Assembly (NCBI RefSeq): GCF_965225875.1
Contig: NZ_CBDDBS010000002.1
Coordinates: 2,852,001 to 2,916,000, forward strand
Direction of reading: 5' to 3'
DNA: 64,000 nt
Source of the DNA: Haliscomenobacter sp965225875
GTDB lineage: Bacteria > Bacteroidota > Bacteroidia > Chitinophagales > Saprospiraceae
Below are positions 35,378 to 44,332 of this stretch, piece by piece. Made by a program: the position numbers and the translations under genes. The first letter of the stretch is position 1. Every line of letters starts with the position of its first letter. The notes beneath the pieces were generated by a model. The model worked only from the letters and a program-made list of their open reading frames with translations. It was not told where the DNA came from and did not search any database.

Positions 35378-36352
35378 ATGAAGTGGAAAAATTGGCTTTG
35401 GCATTTGGTGGCCTGGTTGGGCTTTTGGGGAGCGCTCATCCTGTCCAGGGGCAGAGAAGGAGCCGAATGGTCCTTGATCCTGGGGTCTCTGGCCTGCTTT
35501 GTGGTCGTTTCTACGGTACTGAGCTATGTCAATTACCTTTGTCTGGAGCGCTTTCTGGATCGGCAGCGTTATGGCGCTTACTTCCTGCGCATGTTGCCCT
35601 TCTTTTTCCTGTCCAACCTTGTCTTGGGCCTGGCTTTGGCTTACGTGCGCGAGGAGAAGCTGGCATTTTGGGGTCTGCTCCCTACCTTGTTCATTAATTG
35701 GTTGCTGTCGACGGGGACTTACTTTTTTCAATCCGGTATCCGGCGACAAAGACAGTTACAGGATGCCCGGGCCCGGCAATTGGAAGCGGAAATGCAGTTG
35801 CTCAAAATGCAAATCCAGCCCCACTTTTTGTTCAATGCCCTGAACAACCTCTACGCCACGAACCTGCAAGACCCCACCAAAGCCAATGAAATGATTCTGC
35901 AATTGGCCGACCTACTCCGCTACCAATTGGAAATCAGCAAACGCGCCAAAGTAGCCCTGGCCGAAGAAATTACCTTGACCGAACATTTTATTGAATTGGA
36001 AAAAATTCGCTTGTACGATGCAGTCGTGGAAGTGGAAAAACGGGGCAATTTTGAGCACTTGCAAATCACTCCCTTGCTGTTTTTGCCCTTGGTGGAAAAT
36101 GCCTTCAAGCACAGCGCAGGCATTGGGCCGCAGCGCATCCAGGTTTGTTTTGAGGTGGAAGGAGAGAGGCTGAAATTTGTATGCCAAAACTCCATTGCGG
36201 CCAAACCCAGCCCCAAAACCTCGAATCAGCTGGGTTTGCAAAACGTCCGCCAGCGCTTGTTGGCCGATTACCCACAGCGGCACCAGCTGGACATCGAACA
36301 TACGCCCGAAAAATACCATTTGACCCTAACCCTACAACTCGAAAGCCGATGA
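35378..36352 (+). CDS. LytS-type sensor histidine kinase
   Basis: The 324-aa kinase has four hydrophobic helices (about residues 8-120), a short coiled coil and a His_kinase domain. The phosphoacceptor His149 lies in MQIQPHFLFNALNNL. An HATPase_c domain follows, with the N-box PLVENAFKH and the G-box GLQNVRQRL. The periplasmic loops are short, so the sensor probably reads the membrane or a ligand in it. It overlaps the LytTR regulator gene by 4 bp (ATGA), the usual translational coupling of these pairs. No target gene is obvious next to it. Confidence 0.9.
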   Translation: MKWKNWLWHLVAWLGFWGALILSRGREGAEWSLILGSLACFVVVSTVLSYVNYLCLERFLDRQRYGAYFLRMLPFFFLSNLVLGLALAYVREEKLAFWGLLPTLFINWLLSTGTYFFQSGIRRQRQLQDARARQLEAEMQLLKMQIQPHFLFNALNNLYATNLQDPTKANEMILQLADLLRYQLEISKRAKVALAEEITLTEHFIELEKIRLYDAVVEVEKRGNFEHLQITPLLFLPLVENAFKHSAGIGPQRIQVCFEVEGERLKFVCQNSIAAKPSPKTSNQLGLQNVRQRLLADYPQRHQLDIEHTPEKYHLTLTLQLESR

Positions 36353-37050
36353 AATTAAGCTGTCTGATTGTCGACGACGAGCCCCCGGCCCATGTGGTGC
36401 TAGAACGCTACATCGAAAAAATTGAGCGCCTGACCTTACTGGGTCATTGCTACAATGCGCTGGATGCTCTCAATTTTTTGCACCAGCACCCCATCGATTT
36501 GTTGTTTTTGGACATTGACATGCCGGAACTGAGCGGCCTGGAGCTTTTGACCGCTTTAAAAAATCCTCCGCGGGTGATTCTCACCACTGCTTATGCTGAG
36601 TTTGCATTGGAAGGGTATGAGTATGGTGTGGTGGATTATTTGCTCAAACCGATTCGTTTTGAGCGCTTCATCAAAGCGGTTGACCGATTGATTGCGCCTG
36701 GCGCGGAGCCACCGGTTGTGCCTAGTACTTCCCATGCAGCACCAAGTTATCTTTTGTTGAACATCAACAATGCCCGACAAAAAATCGATACTGCCGATAT
36801 TGTTTACATCGCAGCTGCGGGCAATTACACGCAGTTGCACTTCTTGCAGCAGCGCCCTTTATTGGCCAGTGAAACAATGGGGGACCTACAAAAACTATTG
36901 CCGCAGTTCATCCGGGTACACAAGTCGTATTTGATCAATGTGGATTACCTGAGCAGATTGGAGGGCAATCGGGTGTATTTGCAGGGTGGGGCGGAAATCC
37001 CGATTGGGGTGTCGTACAAGCAGAGTGTGTTGAGTTACTTTAAGGTCTAA
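36349..37050 (+). CDS. LytTR-family response regulator
   Basis: The 233-aa regulator has a receiver domain (about residues 1-120) with phosphoacceptor Asp55 in LFLDIDMPELSG, acidic pocket Asp9-Asp10 and Lys in YLLKPI. A LytTR DNA-binding domain follows (about 135-233: IVYIAAAGNYTQLHFL, FIRVHKSYLINVDYLSRLEGN). I start at ATG 36349, overlapping the kinase stop. The open frame extends to 36181, but inside the kinase gene. It is followed by a short family B copy and a family C repeat, then groEL on the opposite strand. Confidence 0.92.
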   Translation: MKLSCLIVDDEPPAHVVLERYIEKIERLTLLGHCYNALDALNFLHQHPIDLLFLDIDMPELSGLELLTALKNPPRVILTTAYAEFALEGYEYGVVDYLLKPIRFERFIKAVDRLIAPGAEPPVVPSTSHAAPSYLLLNINNARQKIDTADIVYIAAAGNYTQLHFLQQRPLLASETMGDLQKLLPQFIRVHKSYLINVDYLSRLEGNRVYLQGGAEIPIGVSYKQSVLSYFKV

Positions 37051-37090
37051 GGGGCGATAAAAAAATAAGTGATCATTTTGCCCCACTACT
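37051..37090. repeat. Family B short copy 1 (40 bp)
   Basis: GGGGCGATAAAAAAATAAGT followed by GATCATTTTGCCCCACTACT. It equals the two ends of the long family B element with the middle deleted. An identical copy lies at 41030-41069 in the same orientation. Confidence 0.75.
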
Positions 37091-37113
37091 AAGCCAAAAA
37101 ACTAGAGCGACAT

Positions 37114-37210
37114 TTTTTTACCACAAAGAAAAAAAAGAGGGCACAAAGGACACAAAGTTAGACGTTGACAACGCTTCGCTTGGTGTTCCTTGTACCCTCG
37201 TTTCTGTCTT
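37114..37210. repeat. Family C inverted repeat copy 2 (groEL terminator candidate)
   Basis: Nearly identical over about 75 bp to the copy at 29448-29547, including the exact loop GACGTTGACAACGCTTCG. It lies between the convergent LytTR regulator and groEL, so it can terminate both. Confidence 0.75.
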
Positions 37211-37221
37211 TATGCTAAAAA

Positions 37222-38859
37222 TTACATTCCGTAATCATCGTGGTGATGGTGGTGTCCGCCACCGCCTGCACTCTTCTTCTCAGGCTTGTCGCTGATTGCA
37301 GCCTCAGTGGTCAACACCATACCGGAGATCGAAGCAGCATTTTCCAGGGCTACGCGGGTAACCTTGGCGGGGTCGATCACCCCTGCACCCATCAAATCTT
37401 CGTATACCTCAGTGCGGGCATTGAAGCCGTAGCCGCTTTTGCCGTTGAGCACTTTTTGCAATACGACGGAACTTTCTGCACCTGCATTTTCAGCGATGTT
37501 GCGCAAGGGAGATTCCAGGGCTTTGCGCACGATGTCGATGCCGATGTTCTCGTCTTCGTTTACTCCTTTCAGGTTGGCAAGTGCTTTGATGGCACGCACC
37601 AATGCTACCCCACCACCTGCTACAATACCTTCTTCGATGGCTGCCCGAGTTGCGTGCAGTGCATCGTCTACCCGGTCTTTTTTCTCCTTCATTTCCATCT
37701 CGGTAGCTGCACCGATGTTCAGTACGGCTACACCGCCCGCCAATTTGGCCAGGCGCTCCTGCAGTTTTTCGCGATCGTAGTCGGATGTGGTGATTTCGAT
37801 TTGAGAACGGATTTGACCAACCCGGCCTTTCACTGCGTCTTCGGCACCTTTGCCATTTACAACCGTGGTGTTGTCTTTGTCTACGGTGATTCTTTCGGCC
37901 TGGCCGAGCATCGTAATGTCGGTATTTTCCAGCGCGTAACCTTGCTCCTCACTGATCACGGTGCCTCCGGTCAGGATGGCGATGTCTTCCAACATGGCTT
38001 TGCGGCGGTCGCCAAAACCTGGAGCTTTAACGGCTACCACATTCAACACGGAGCGCAGGCGGTTGACCACCAGGGTGCTCAATGCCGATCCATCCACATC
38101 TTCAGCGATGATCAACAGAGGACGACTCATTTGAGAGGTCTTTTCCAAAATCGGCAGGATGTCCTTGACGTTGGAGATCTTTTTATCGTGAATCAGGATG
38201 AAAGGATTGTCGTATTCAGCTACCATGTGCTCGGTATCGGTCACAAAGTAGGGCGAGAGGTAGCCGCGGTCGAATTGCATGCCGCTTACTTCCTTCACGT
38301 AGGTTTCGGTGCCTTTGGCTTCTTCGATGGTGATGACGCCGTCTTTGCTGACCCGCTTCATGGCGTCGGCAATCAGTTCACCAATTTCTTCGTCGTTGTT
38401 GGCTGAAATGGTGGCTACCTGTTTGATTTTATTGTAGTCGTCGCCTACTTGTTCGGCTTGCTCTTTCAGGTTAGCCACGGCAGCTCTGACTGCTTTGTCG
38501 ATGCCGCGTTTGAGGTCCATGGGGTTGGCACCCGAAGTGACACTTTTTAAGCCTGCGGTGATCAGGGCTTGTGCCAAAACAGTGGCAGTAGTTGTTCCGT
38601 CACCTGCCGCATTGGCCGTTTTGGAGGCTACTTCTTTGATGATCTGGGCACCCATGTTTTCGAGTGCGTCTTCCAGTTCTATTTCTTTGGCTACGGTTAC
38701 CCCGTCTTTAGTGACTTGTGGAGCTCCGAATTTTTTTTCAATCACCACGTTACGGCCTTTGGGCCCGAGGGTTACTTTAACGGCGTTGGCCAGTTTATCA
38801 ATGCCACGTTTGAGTTTTTCCTGAGCGGCATTGCTGAGGGTAATTTCCTTTGCTGCCAT
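37222..38859 (-). CDS. groEL: Chaperonin GroEL with His-rich C-terminus
   Basis: The 545-aa ATP-dependent chaperonin starts at ATG 38859 (MAAKEITLSNAAQEKLKRG). The ATPase motif GDGTTTATVLAQ and the late segment GGVALVRAI are clearly present. The end is unusual: instead of the GGM-type tail it has KKSAGGGGHHHHHDDYGM, with five consecutive His. groES, which normally precedes groEL in an operon, is absent; the upstream gene is a divergent ABC exporter. Thus groES must be elsewhere. The upstream region has paired TGnCA motifs that may be heat-regulatory. The frame upstream to 38928 is not real coding. Confidence 0.95.
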   Translation of the reverse strand: MAAKEITLSNAAQEKLKRGIDKLANAVKVTLGPKGRNVVIEKKFGAPQVTKDGVTVAKEIELEDALENMGAQIIKEVASKTANAAGDGTTTATVLAQALITAGLKSVTSGANPMDLKRGIDKAVRAAVANLKEQAEQVGDDYNKIKQVATISANNDEEIGELIADAMKRVSKDGVITIEEAKGTETYVKEVSGMQFDRGYLSPYFVTDTEHMVAEYDNPFILIHDKKISNVKDILPILEKTSQMSRPLLIIAEDVDGSALSTLVVNRLRSVLNVVAVKAPGFGDRRKAMLEDIAILTGGTVISEEQGYALENTDITMLGQAERITVDKDNTTVVNGKGAEDAVKGRVGQIRSQIEITTSDYDREKLQERLAKLAGGVAVLNIGAATEMEMKEKKDRVDDALHATRAAIEEGIVAGGGVALVRAIKALANLKGVNEDENIGIDIVRKALESPLRNIAENAGAESSVVLQKVLNGKSGYGFNARTEVYEDLMGAGVIDPAKVTRVALENAASISGMVLTTEAAISDKPEKKSAGGGGHHHHHDDYGM

Positions 38860-38974
38860 AATGGTTTTGATTTTATTTTTCTGGAAGAAATAAGCAAATT
38901 GAGGCCCTGTACTGCTACATTGGCTCACCTGCTGTTGTCAAAGGTTGTGCCAAGCACCGAACAATCGACTAATT

Positions 38975-38999
38975 TGTCATTTTGGCAGGCAGAATGTCA
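38975..38999. promoter_or_regulatory. Paired TGnCA motifs between groEL and ABC exporter
   Basis: TGTCATTTTGGCA (38975-38987) is a TGnCA-N3-TGnCA dyad, and a third TGTCA follows at 38995-38999. It lies about 116 bp before the groEL ATG and 83 bp before the exporter ATG. No CIRCE element was seen. It is a candidate heat-shock operator, by position only. Confidence 0.35.
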
Positions 39000-39081
39000 G
39001 CCAGCAGGAAACTTTTTCAGTGTGATTGGGGTTCATTGCCCGAAAGCTACCTTATTTTGCTGCTTAGAAATCACTCCTGCC

Positions 39082-40875
39082 ATGTTCAAATCCATTGCTA
39101 GCAATCCCTATATCTCCCTTTTGATTACATCCTGGAAATATGCCCGTGAGGAACGCTGGCGTTACCTGATTGTGTATGGCATGTTTATGGCCAACAACTT
39201 AATTGATGCCTGCATGCCCATTGCCTGGGGCTGGTTCATCAATGAGCTCCAAAAGGAGGGGGTTGATGTTTTAAAATCCCTTTGGGTCTACGTTGTGGCT
39301 TATTTGGTCTTGCATTTTAGCGGCTGGGGTTTTCACTTTTTTGCCCGGATTATGGAGCGAAGCATTGCTTTTAACCTGAGTCGGAATTTTCTCCAGGAAA
39401 TGTACCACAAAGTGCTGCACTTAACCGTAAAATGGCACCAGGACAACCACAGCGGAATGACCATTAACCGGGTTCGTAAAGCTTATGAGGCCCTCAAGGA
39501 TTTTTTCCAAAATGGCTTTATGTACATCCATGCGTTCACCAAATTCGTTTTTTCATTTGCTGCAATGCTCTATTTCTCGCCCTTGTTTGGTTCAATTGCC
39601 ATTCTGTTGGGGGTTATCGCCGTTTACACCATTTTCAAATTTGATAAACCCATGATCAAATACCAGCGGGAAACAAACGAGCGGGAACATGCGGTTTCGG
39701 CCAATCTATTTGATAGCCTTTCCAATATTGTTACGGTCATCACTTTGCGGCTGGAAAAACGAATGGAGAGTGGTTTGATGCAAAAAGTGGCCGAAATTTT
39801 CCCACCTTTTCGGCGCAAAATTTGGATCAACGAACTGAAATGGTTCACCGTTGACGGCATTGTAGCCATTATTTATTGCACCATCATCGTGGGCTACATC
39901 TATCAAACTTATGTTCCTGGCCAACTTTTCCTCATTGGGGGGCTGGTCACCTTGATGAGTTATGTCCAGCGTTTCACCAGTGTGTTCCACGATATTGCCT
40001 GGCAGTACAACCAGATTGTCACTCAACACACCGATGTACAAACTGCCAAAAGCATCTTTGAGGCTTACGACCAGCAACATCTGCCCGAATCCGCCGGGCT
40101 TTTGCCAAAGCAATGGCAAAAAATTCAGATCAGTCAGCTCAATTACGTCCACGAACTGGAGGGTGCATCCGCAGAAGGCCAGTATCGACCGGGCTTACAT
40201 GACCTGAACATCCAAATCGCGCGGGGCAAACGGGTCGCACTCATTGGGGAAAGTGGTAGTGGCAAAAGTACCTTGCTGGCCTTGATGCGGGGCCTGTACC
40301 CACCTAAACCAGGTCTGCAATTGATTGCGGATGGCCAAAATTACGACAGACTGGAGGTGCTTTCTGATTACATCACCTTGTTCCCCCAGGAGCCCGAAAT
40401 TTTTGAAAACACCATTGAATACAACATAACCCTGGGCTTACCTTTCAGCAAGGAAGAAGTGATGAAGGTGTGCGAAACCGCCCATTTCTCAGATGTGGTA
40501 GAGCAATTGCCCTCGGGCCTGGAGTCCAACATCCGCGAAAAAGGAGTGAATCTTTCCGGTGGGCAAAAACAAAGATTGGCTTTGGCGCGTGGAGTTCTGG
40601 CTGCCAAAGACAGCGACATCATTTTGCTGGACGAACCGACCAGCAGTGTCGACCCTAAAACCGAATTGCTGATCTATGAGCGTATGTTCCAGGAGTTTTC
40701 AGATAAAGCCATTGTGTCCGCCCTACACCGCCTGCACCTACTGGTCCACTTCGACTACGTCTATGTGATGGAAAATGGCTACATCGTCGACGAAGGGACT
40801 TTTGAGTATTTGCGGGAGCACAGCCCTGCGTTTCAGGAGATGTGGAAGCACCAGGAACAGGCAGGAATAGCATAG
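39082..40875 (+). CDS. ABC transporter, fused permease and ATPase (exporter type)
   Basis: The 597-aa half-transporter has about six transmembrane helices (residues 15-310) and a C-terminal nucleotide-binding domain. That domain has Walker A GESGSGKST (about 385), Q-loop FPQEPEIF, signature LSGGQKQRLALARG, Walker B IILLDEPTSSVD and H-loop ALHRLHLL. All catalytic residues are present, so it is an active homodimeric type IV exporter. The substrate (lipid, peptide or drug) is not readable. I start at ATG 39082; the frame extends upstream into antisense groEL but no gene is expected there. It is divergent from groEL and followed by palindromes. Confidence 0.88.
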   Translation: MFKSIASNPYISLLITSWKYAREERWRYLIVYGMFMANNLIDACMPIAWGWFINELQKEGVDVLKSLWVYVVAYLVLHFSGWGFHFFARIMERSIAFNLSRNFLQEMYHKVLHLTVKWHQDNHSGMTINRVRKAYEALKDFFQNGFMYIHAFTKFVFSFAAMLYFSPLFGSIAILLGVIAVYTIFKFDKPMIKYQRETNEREHAVSANLFDSLSNIVTVITLRLEKRMESGLMQKVAEIFPPFRRKIWINELKWFTVDGIVAIIYCTIIVGYIYQTYVPGQLFLIGGLVTLMSYVQRFTSVFHDIAWQYNQIVTQHTDVQTAKSIFEAYDQQHLPESAGLLPKQWQKIQISQLNYVHELEGASAEGQYRPGLHDLNIQIARGKRVALIGESGSGKSTLLALMRGLYPPKPGLQLIADGQNYDRLEVLSDYITLFPQEPEIFENTIEYNITLGLPFSKEEVMKVCETAHFSDVVEQLPSGLESNIREKGVNLSGGQKQRLALARGVLAAKDSDIILLDEPTSSVDPKTELLIYERMFQEFSDKAIVSALHRLHLLVHFDYVYVMENGYIVDEGTFEYLREHSPAFQEMWKHQEQAGIA

Positions 40876-40896
40876 GTGGTGTGTGCATTACGGGGC

Positions 40897-40996
40897 ATTT
40901 TTTTTGCCACAAAGACACGAAGACACAAAGACACAAAGGGCTATGAATCAATAGGTTTTTGCTTAGTGCCTTTGAGCCTTTGTGGCAAAAAAATGT
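40897..40996. repeat. Family C-like repeat after ABC exporter
   Basis: CATTTTTTTTTGCCACAAAG pairs with CTTTGTGGCAAAAAAATG. Between them are GACACAAAGACACAAAGG units and CCTTTGAGCC. It shares the CCACAAAG...CACAAAGG motif with the copies at 29448 and 37114 but is otherwise different. It follows the exporter stop by about 20 bp. Confidence 0.65.
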
Positions 40997-41029
40997 CCAG
41001 TAGTGTGGGTGGTGTGTCAAAATTGATAA

Positions 41030-41069
41030 GGGGCGATAAAAAAATAAGTGATCATTTTGCCCCACTACT
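41030..41069. repeat. Family B short copy 2 (40 bp)
   Basis: Identical to the copy at 37051-37090 and in the same orientation. It lies 40 bp after the aminopeptidase P stop (the gene is on the minus strand). Confidence 0.75.
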
Positions 41070-41108
41070 AAGTTGATGCACTACGAAGCTATTTTGAGTT
41101 TAGTCGAC

Positions 41109-42914
41109 TTAGCGGCTGGTACGGTTAGGGCTTATTTTCGCCTTTTCTTTCAACCAATCCAACTCTTCCGTAGTCAATAAATCCTGCAAACGCTCCAGCA
41201 CGGTAGCGTGATAGGTATCCAGCCATTGTTTTTCGGCAGCAGTCAACAAATCAATCTCCACCAATTTCAAATCAATCGGGAACAGGCTCAGCGTTTCAAA
41301 ACGCAAGAATTGGCCGTATTCCGTTTCCAGATGGGGCACACAAAGGATCAGGTTTTCCACCCGAATCCCGTATTCGTTGGGGAGGTAAAAGCCAGGTTCA
41401 TTGGAGCAAATATGGCCCGGCTCAAGGGCACAAGTCCCCCTGCTGGTGGTAGCATTGCTGGCAAAGCCTTGTGGCGGCTCGTGTACACTCAGGAAGGCCC
41501 CTACGCCATGTCCGGTGCCGTGGTTGTAATTCAGAGCGTGTTGCCAAAGAGCTTGTCGAGCCAGTGCATCCAGCTGCATGCCGTTGGTGCCTTTGGGGAA
41601 TACGGCGCTGCTCAGGGCAATCATGCCTTTCAATACCAGCGTGAAATGCAAGCGTTGCTGGGTAGTCGGTTCACTTAGCGCAATGGTCCGGGTAATATCG
41701 GTGGTTCCGTCGCGGTACTGTGCGCCGCAGTCTACCAGCAGGATGCCTTCCGGTTTGATGCGCGCCGATCCTATCTGCGGTGGCCGATAATGGATGATGG
41801 CCCCATTGCCCTGGTAACCGATGATGGCCGGAAAACTTTCACTCACATAATCGGCTTGCTCGGCGCGACAGGCGGCAATTTTTTGCGCAAAATCGTACTC
41901 GCTAGGCTGCTCGCCCGCCGCCAGACTTGCTTCCAACCAGCGGAAAGCGCGCAGCAGCGCTACACTGTCTTTGCGCATGGCGGCTTTGAAGTGATAGATC
42001 TCCGCATGGTTTTTGATGGCTTTTTGCTGGCGAATCAGGTGTTCACCCTCCTTGATGCGCACCTTAACGAGCATTTGGTACAGGTGCCAGCTACAGGAAC
42101 CCGGATCGATCAAAATGGTGTCGCGGGCACTCAACTCGGCACAAAAGCCATCGATGCCCGTGTACAATTGCACCCGGACTTTGTCTTGCTGCAATTGGGT
42201 ATAAATATCGGCAGGCACTTTGGCCGAATGAATGAACAGATTGGCTTCTTCCAAACCCACAATCAGGTAGGCCACAAAAACGGGGGTATAGGCCACATCG
42301 CTGCCGCGCAGGTTGAGCAACCAGGCGATGTCTTCGAGGGTACAGACCAAATGCTGGGTGCAGCCTTGTGCCTGCATTTCGGCGCGCAAGGCCTGCAATT
42401 TTTCGGCGCGACTCAGACCCGCGAAATAGGTGTCTTGTTCAAAAACCGGATTGAGAGGCAAAGCTGGACGCTCCTCCCAAAGTGGTCCCAACAAATCGAG
42501 CTGGGTATCAAATTCAATGCCTTTTTGGGCAAAACGTTTTTCGATGTAGCGCTGCTGTTGGACACTAAAGAGTTTGCCATCCGCAGCTACCACCGCACCC
42601 GTAGGTAGGTTTTCCATCAGCCAGTCGATGTGCTCGGGGGCATGGGGCACTTGTTGCTTTTTGAGCACAAAAGGGCCATCAGCCAGTTCCTGCTCGGCCT
42701 GGATGAAGTAGCGGCCGTCCGTCCAAACTTGTGCTTCGGTAGCTGTAATGACCAGAGTGCCTGCTGAGCCGGTAAATCCAGACAGCCACTCGCGAAGTTT
42801 CCAATATTCAGGCACGTATTCACTTTGGTGCGGGTCGTTGCTGGGCACGATGTAGGCAGATATCTCCTGGCGCTGGAGGGCTTGGCGTAGGGCGGCAAGG
42901 GCGGAGCGAGGCAT
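41109..42914 (-). CDS. Xaa-Pro aminopeptidase (M24B, aminopeptidase P family)
   Basis: The 601-aa cytoplasmic metallopeptidase removes N-terminal residues before proline. The N-terminal creatinase-like domains (about residues 1-310; EYVPEYWKLREWLSGFTGSA) precede a pita-bread catalytic domain. The metal ligands are visible: Asp in VDCGAQYRDGTTDITRT (two Asp), His in GTGHGVGAFLSVHEPP, and Glu in CSNEPGFYL and GIRVENLIL. The long three-domain form (about 600 aa) is typical of Bacteroidota and eukaryotic APP. It starts at ATG 42914. It is monocistronic. Confidence 0.93.
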   Translation of the reverse strand: MPRSALAALRQALQRQEISAYIVPSNDPHQSEYVPEYWKLREWLSGFTGSAGTLVITATEAQVWTDGRYFIQAEQELADGPFVLKKQQVPHAPEHIDWLMENLPTGAVVAADGKLFSVQQQRYIEKRFAQKGIEFDTQLDLLGPLWEERPALPLNPVFEQDTYFAGLSRAEKLQALRAEMQAQGCTQHLVCTLEDIAWLLNLRGSDVAYTPVFVAYLIVGLEEANLFIHSAKVPADIYTQLQQDKVRVQLYTGIDGFCAELSARDTILIDPGSCSWHLYQMLVKVRIKEGEHLIRQQKAIKNHAEIYHFKAAMRKDSVALLRAFRWLEASLAAGEQPSEYDFAQKIAACRAEQADYVSESFPAIIGYQGNGAIIHYRPPQIGSARIKPEGILLVDCGAQYRDGTTDITRTIALSEPTTQQRLHFTLVLKGMIALSSAVFPKGTNGMQLDALARQALWQHALNYNHGTGHGVGAFLSVHEPPQGFASNATTSRGTCALEPGHICSNEPGFYLPNEYGIRVENLILCVPHLETEYGQFLRFETLSLFPIDLKLVEIDLLTAAEKQWLDTYHATVLERLQDLLTTEELDWLKEKAKISPNRTSR

Positions 42915-43093
42915 GGTGTGTATTTTTGTGGGCTAAAGCTATTGGTAAAAGTTCAGAAAGCGGTGATTGGGAGGGGGATTTTTGTTGGTGCTGTAAATTG
43001 TGGGCAGTATAGTATTCAGGAGGAGTTGTTAAAAACCCCAAAAATTGGATTGTAGTTTCTAAATTGTTATATTGCTTTTAAATAAGGTGTCCA

Positions 43094-43852
43094 ATGGAAA
43101 ATAAGCATATTTTTAATTCCTATTGGTTTATCATTGCCCTTGTCATTTTGTTACTAAACGATTTTATCCTGAAGGACCTATATGGCAATTGGTTGACAGG
43201 CAAACTATCCGACTTTGCTGGATTGTTTGTCTTTTCGCTGTTTTTTATTGCCTTTTTCCCCAAGTACAGGCAAGTTGTGTTGTATACTACGGGAATTTTG
43301 TTCATTTTTTGGAAATCACCTTTTTCGCAGCCGATCATAAATTTTTGGAGTAGCCTCTCCATTTTCAATATTCAGCGTGTTGTTGATTATACTGATCTTG
43401 TTGCTTTGTTGATGTTGCCCCTCGCTGGATTGCATTCGAAAACAGTCCCGAAAGCACCTGAGCTTAAGTTTAATCCCATTTTGCCTATGTTGGTGGCATG
43501 CTTTGCTTTCGTGGCGACAAGTCGAACTAAAGATTTTGGGTTTAAGGTTGAAAAAACATACACTTATCCATTTTCCAAAGACACGTTAATTGCTCGGTTG
43601 AGCGATAGAATTGATTCATTCGACAATGGGTTGGGGCTCGATTCTTTGTTTGAACATTCAGGTGCTTTTTATTTGTTTATTCCTTCAGATCTTTATAGTG
43701 AATCAATTGAAATTATGGTCTCAACTGAGGAGAAAGGAGCTCAAACGGAGTTGAAGCTCCATCATATCGAGCTTTCAAGGCCAGTAGAAGAAAAGGATCG
43801 AAAAGCATTAATCGAAGAGGTTGAGCAAAAAGTTTTTAACCGACTGAAGTAA
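43094..43852 (+). CDS. Membrane protein of unknown function
   Basis: The 252-aa protein has about four N-terminal hydrophobic helices (residues 8-27, 40-55, 60-75 and 95-112). A fifth hydrophobic stretch lies at about 128-143. The rest is a soluble, charged C-terminal domain of about 100 residues. The segment GKLSDFAGLFVFSLFF is notable but unrecognised. Lower GC and an isolated position suggest an accessory gene. Start ATG 43094. Confidence 0.6.
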   Translation: MENKHIFNSYWFIIALVILLLNDFILKDLYGNWLTGKLSDFAGLFVFSLFFIAFFPKYRQVVLYTTGILFIFWKSPFSQPIINFWSSLSIFNIQRVVDYTDLVALLMLPLAGLHSKTVPKAPELKFNPILPMLVACFAFVATSRTKDFGFKVEKTYTYPFSKDTLIARLSDRIDSFDNGLGLDSLFEHSGAFYLFIPSDLYSESIEIMVSTEEKGAQTELKLHHIELSRPVEEKDRKALIEEVEQKVFNRLK

Positions 43853-43954
43853 CAAGGTGGGAGCAAGCCCGACACCGCTGAATATTCGTTGTGCTTATTA
43901 TGCAAGACTCATCTTGTTGTGGATTTCGTACCCAATCTTTAAAAAATATTAGTG

Positions 43955-44317
43955 ATGGTTAACCGTAAAATATCACCGTTGGAAGCATCAAATCAGGGAG
44001 AAAAGCTCGATCCAAATTTTTTCCTCCGTTTAAAAAATACAGAAGATTACTTTAAACGTCATGCTGAAGAAGACCCCAATTTTTATCCGAATTATGAAGC
44101 GATAAAGGAAATCAATACCATTTTACTAAAGGATGAGCTAAGCCAAGAAGACATACTTGGTGCAGTCGAAATTTTTAACCAAACGACCAGTAAACCCCAT
44201 CATAATGGAACCAGATGGTTTGATTTAAGCTTACATTTAAGGCATATCGCTTTTGTGTATGGGCTTGAATTCAAAATCAGCAAAGGCTTGACTATTAAAT
44301 TTAGTGGGACAAAATGA
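43955..44317 (+). CDS. Unrecognised 120-aa protein
   Basis: A small soluble protein rich in Glu, Asn and Lys. The N-terminal half is helical and polar (FLRLKNTEDYFKRHAEED, YEAIKEINTILLKDELSQ); the C-terminal part has short strands (FVYGLEFKISKGLTIKF). I use ATG 43955; GTG 43952 precedes it directly. It ends 15 bp before the stop of the convergent ATPase gene. No family was recognised. Confidence 0.5.
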   Translation: MVNRKISPLEASNQGEKLDPNFFLRLKNTEDYFKRHAEEDPNFYPNYEAIKEINTILLKDELSQEDILGAVEIFNQTTSKPHHNGTRWFDLSLHLRHIAFVYGLEFKISKGLTIKFSGTK

Positions 44318-44332
44318 GTAGTCCATTTGGAT

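Noticed and set aside
36181..36348. Extended start of the LytTR regulator within the kinase gene
   Set aside because: The receiver domain begins exactly at ATG 36349, which overlaps the kinase stop as ATGA.
38569..39081. N-terminal extension of the ABC exporter frame into antisense groEL
   Set aside because: The 171 extra codons are antisense to the essential groEL coding region and lack transporter features. ATG 39082 begins a normal exporter.
40905..40960. CRISPR-like array from CACAAAG repeats
   Set aside because: The units are 8-9 bp imperfect repeats within a palindrome, with no spacers of constant size and no cas genes.
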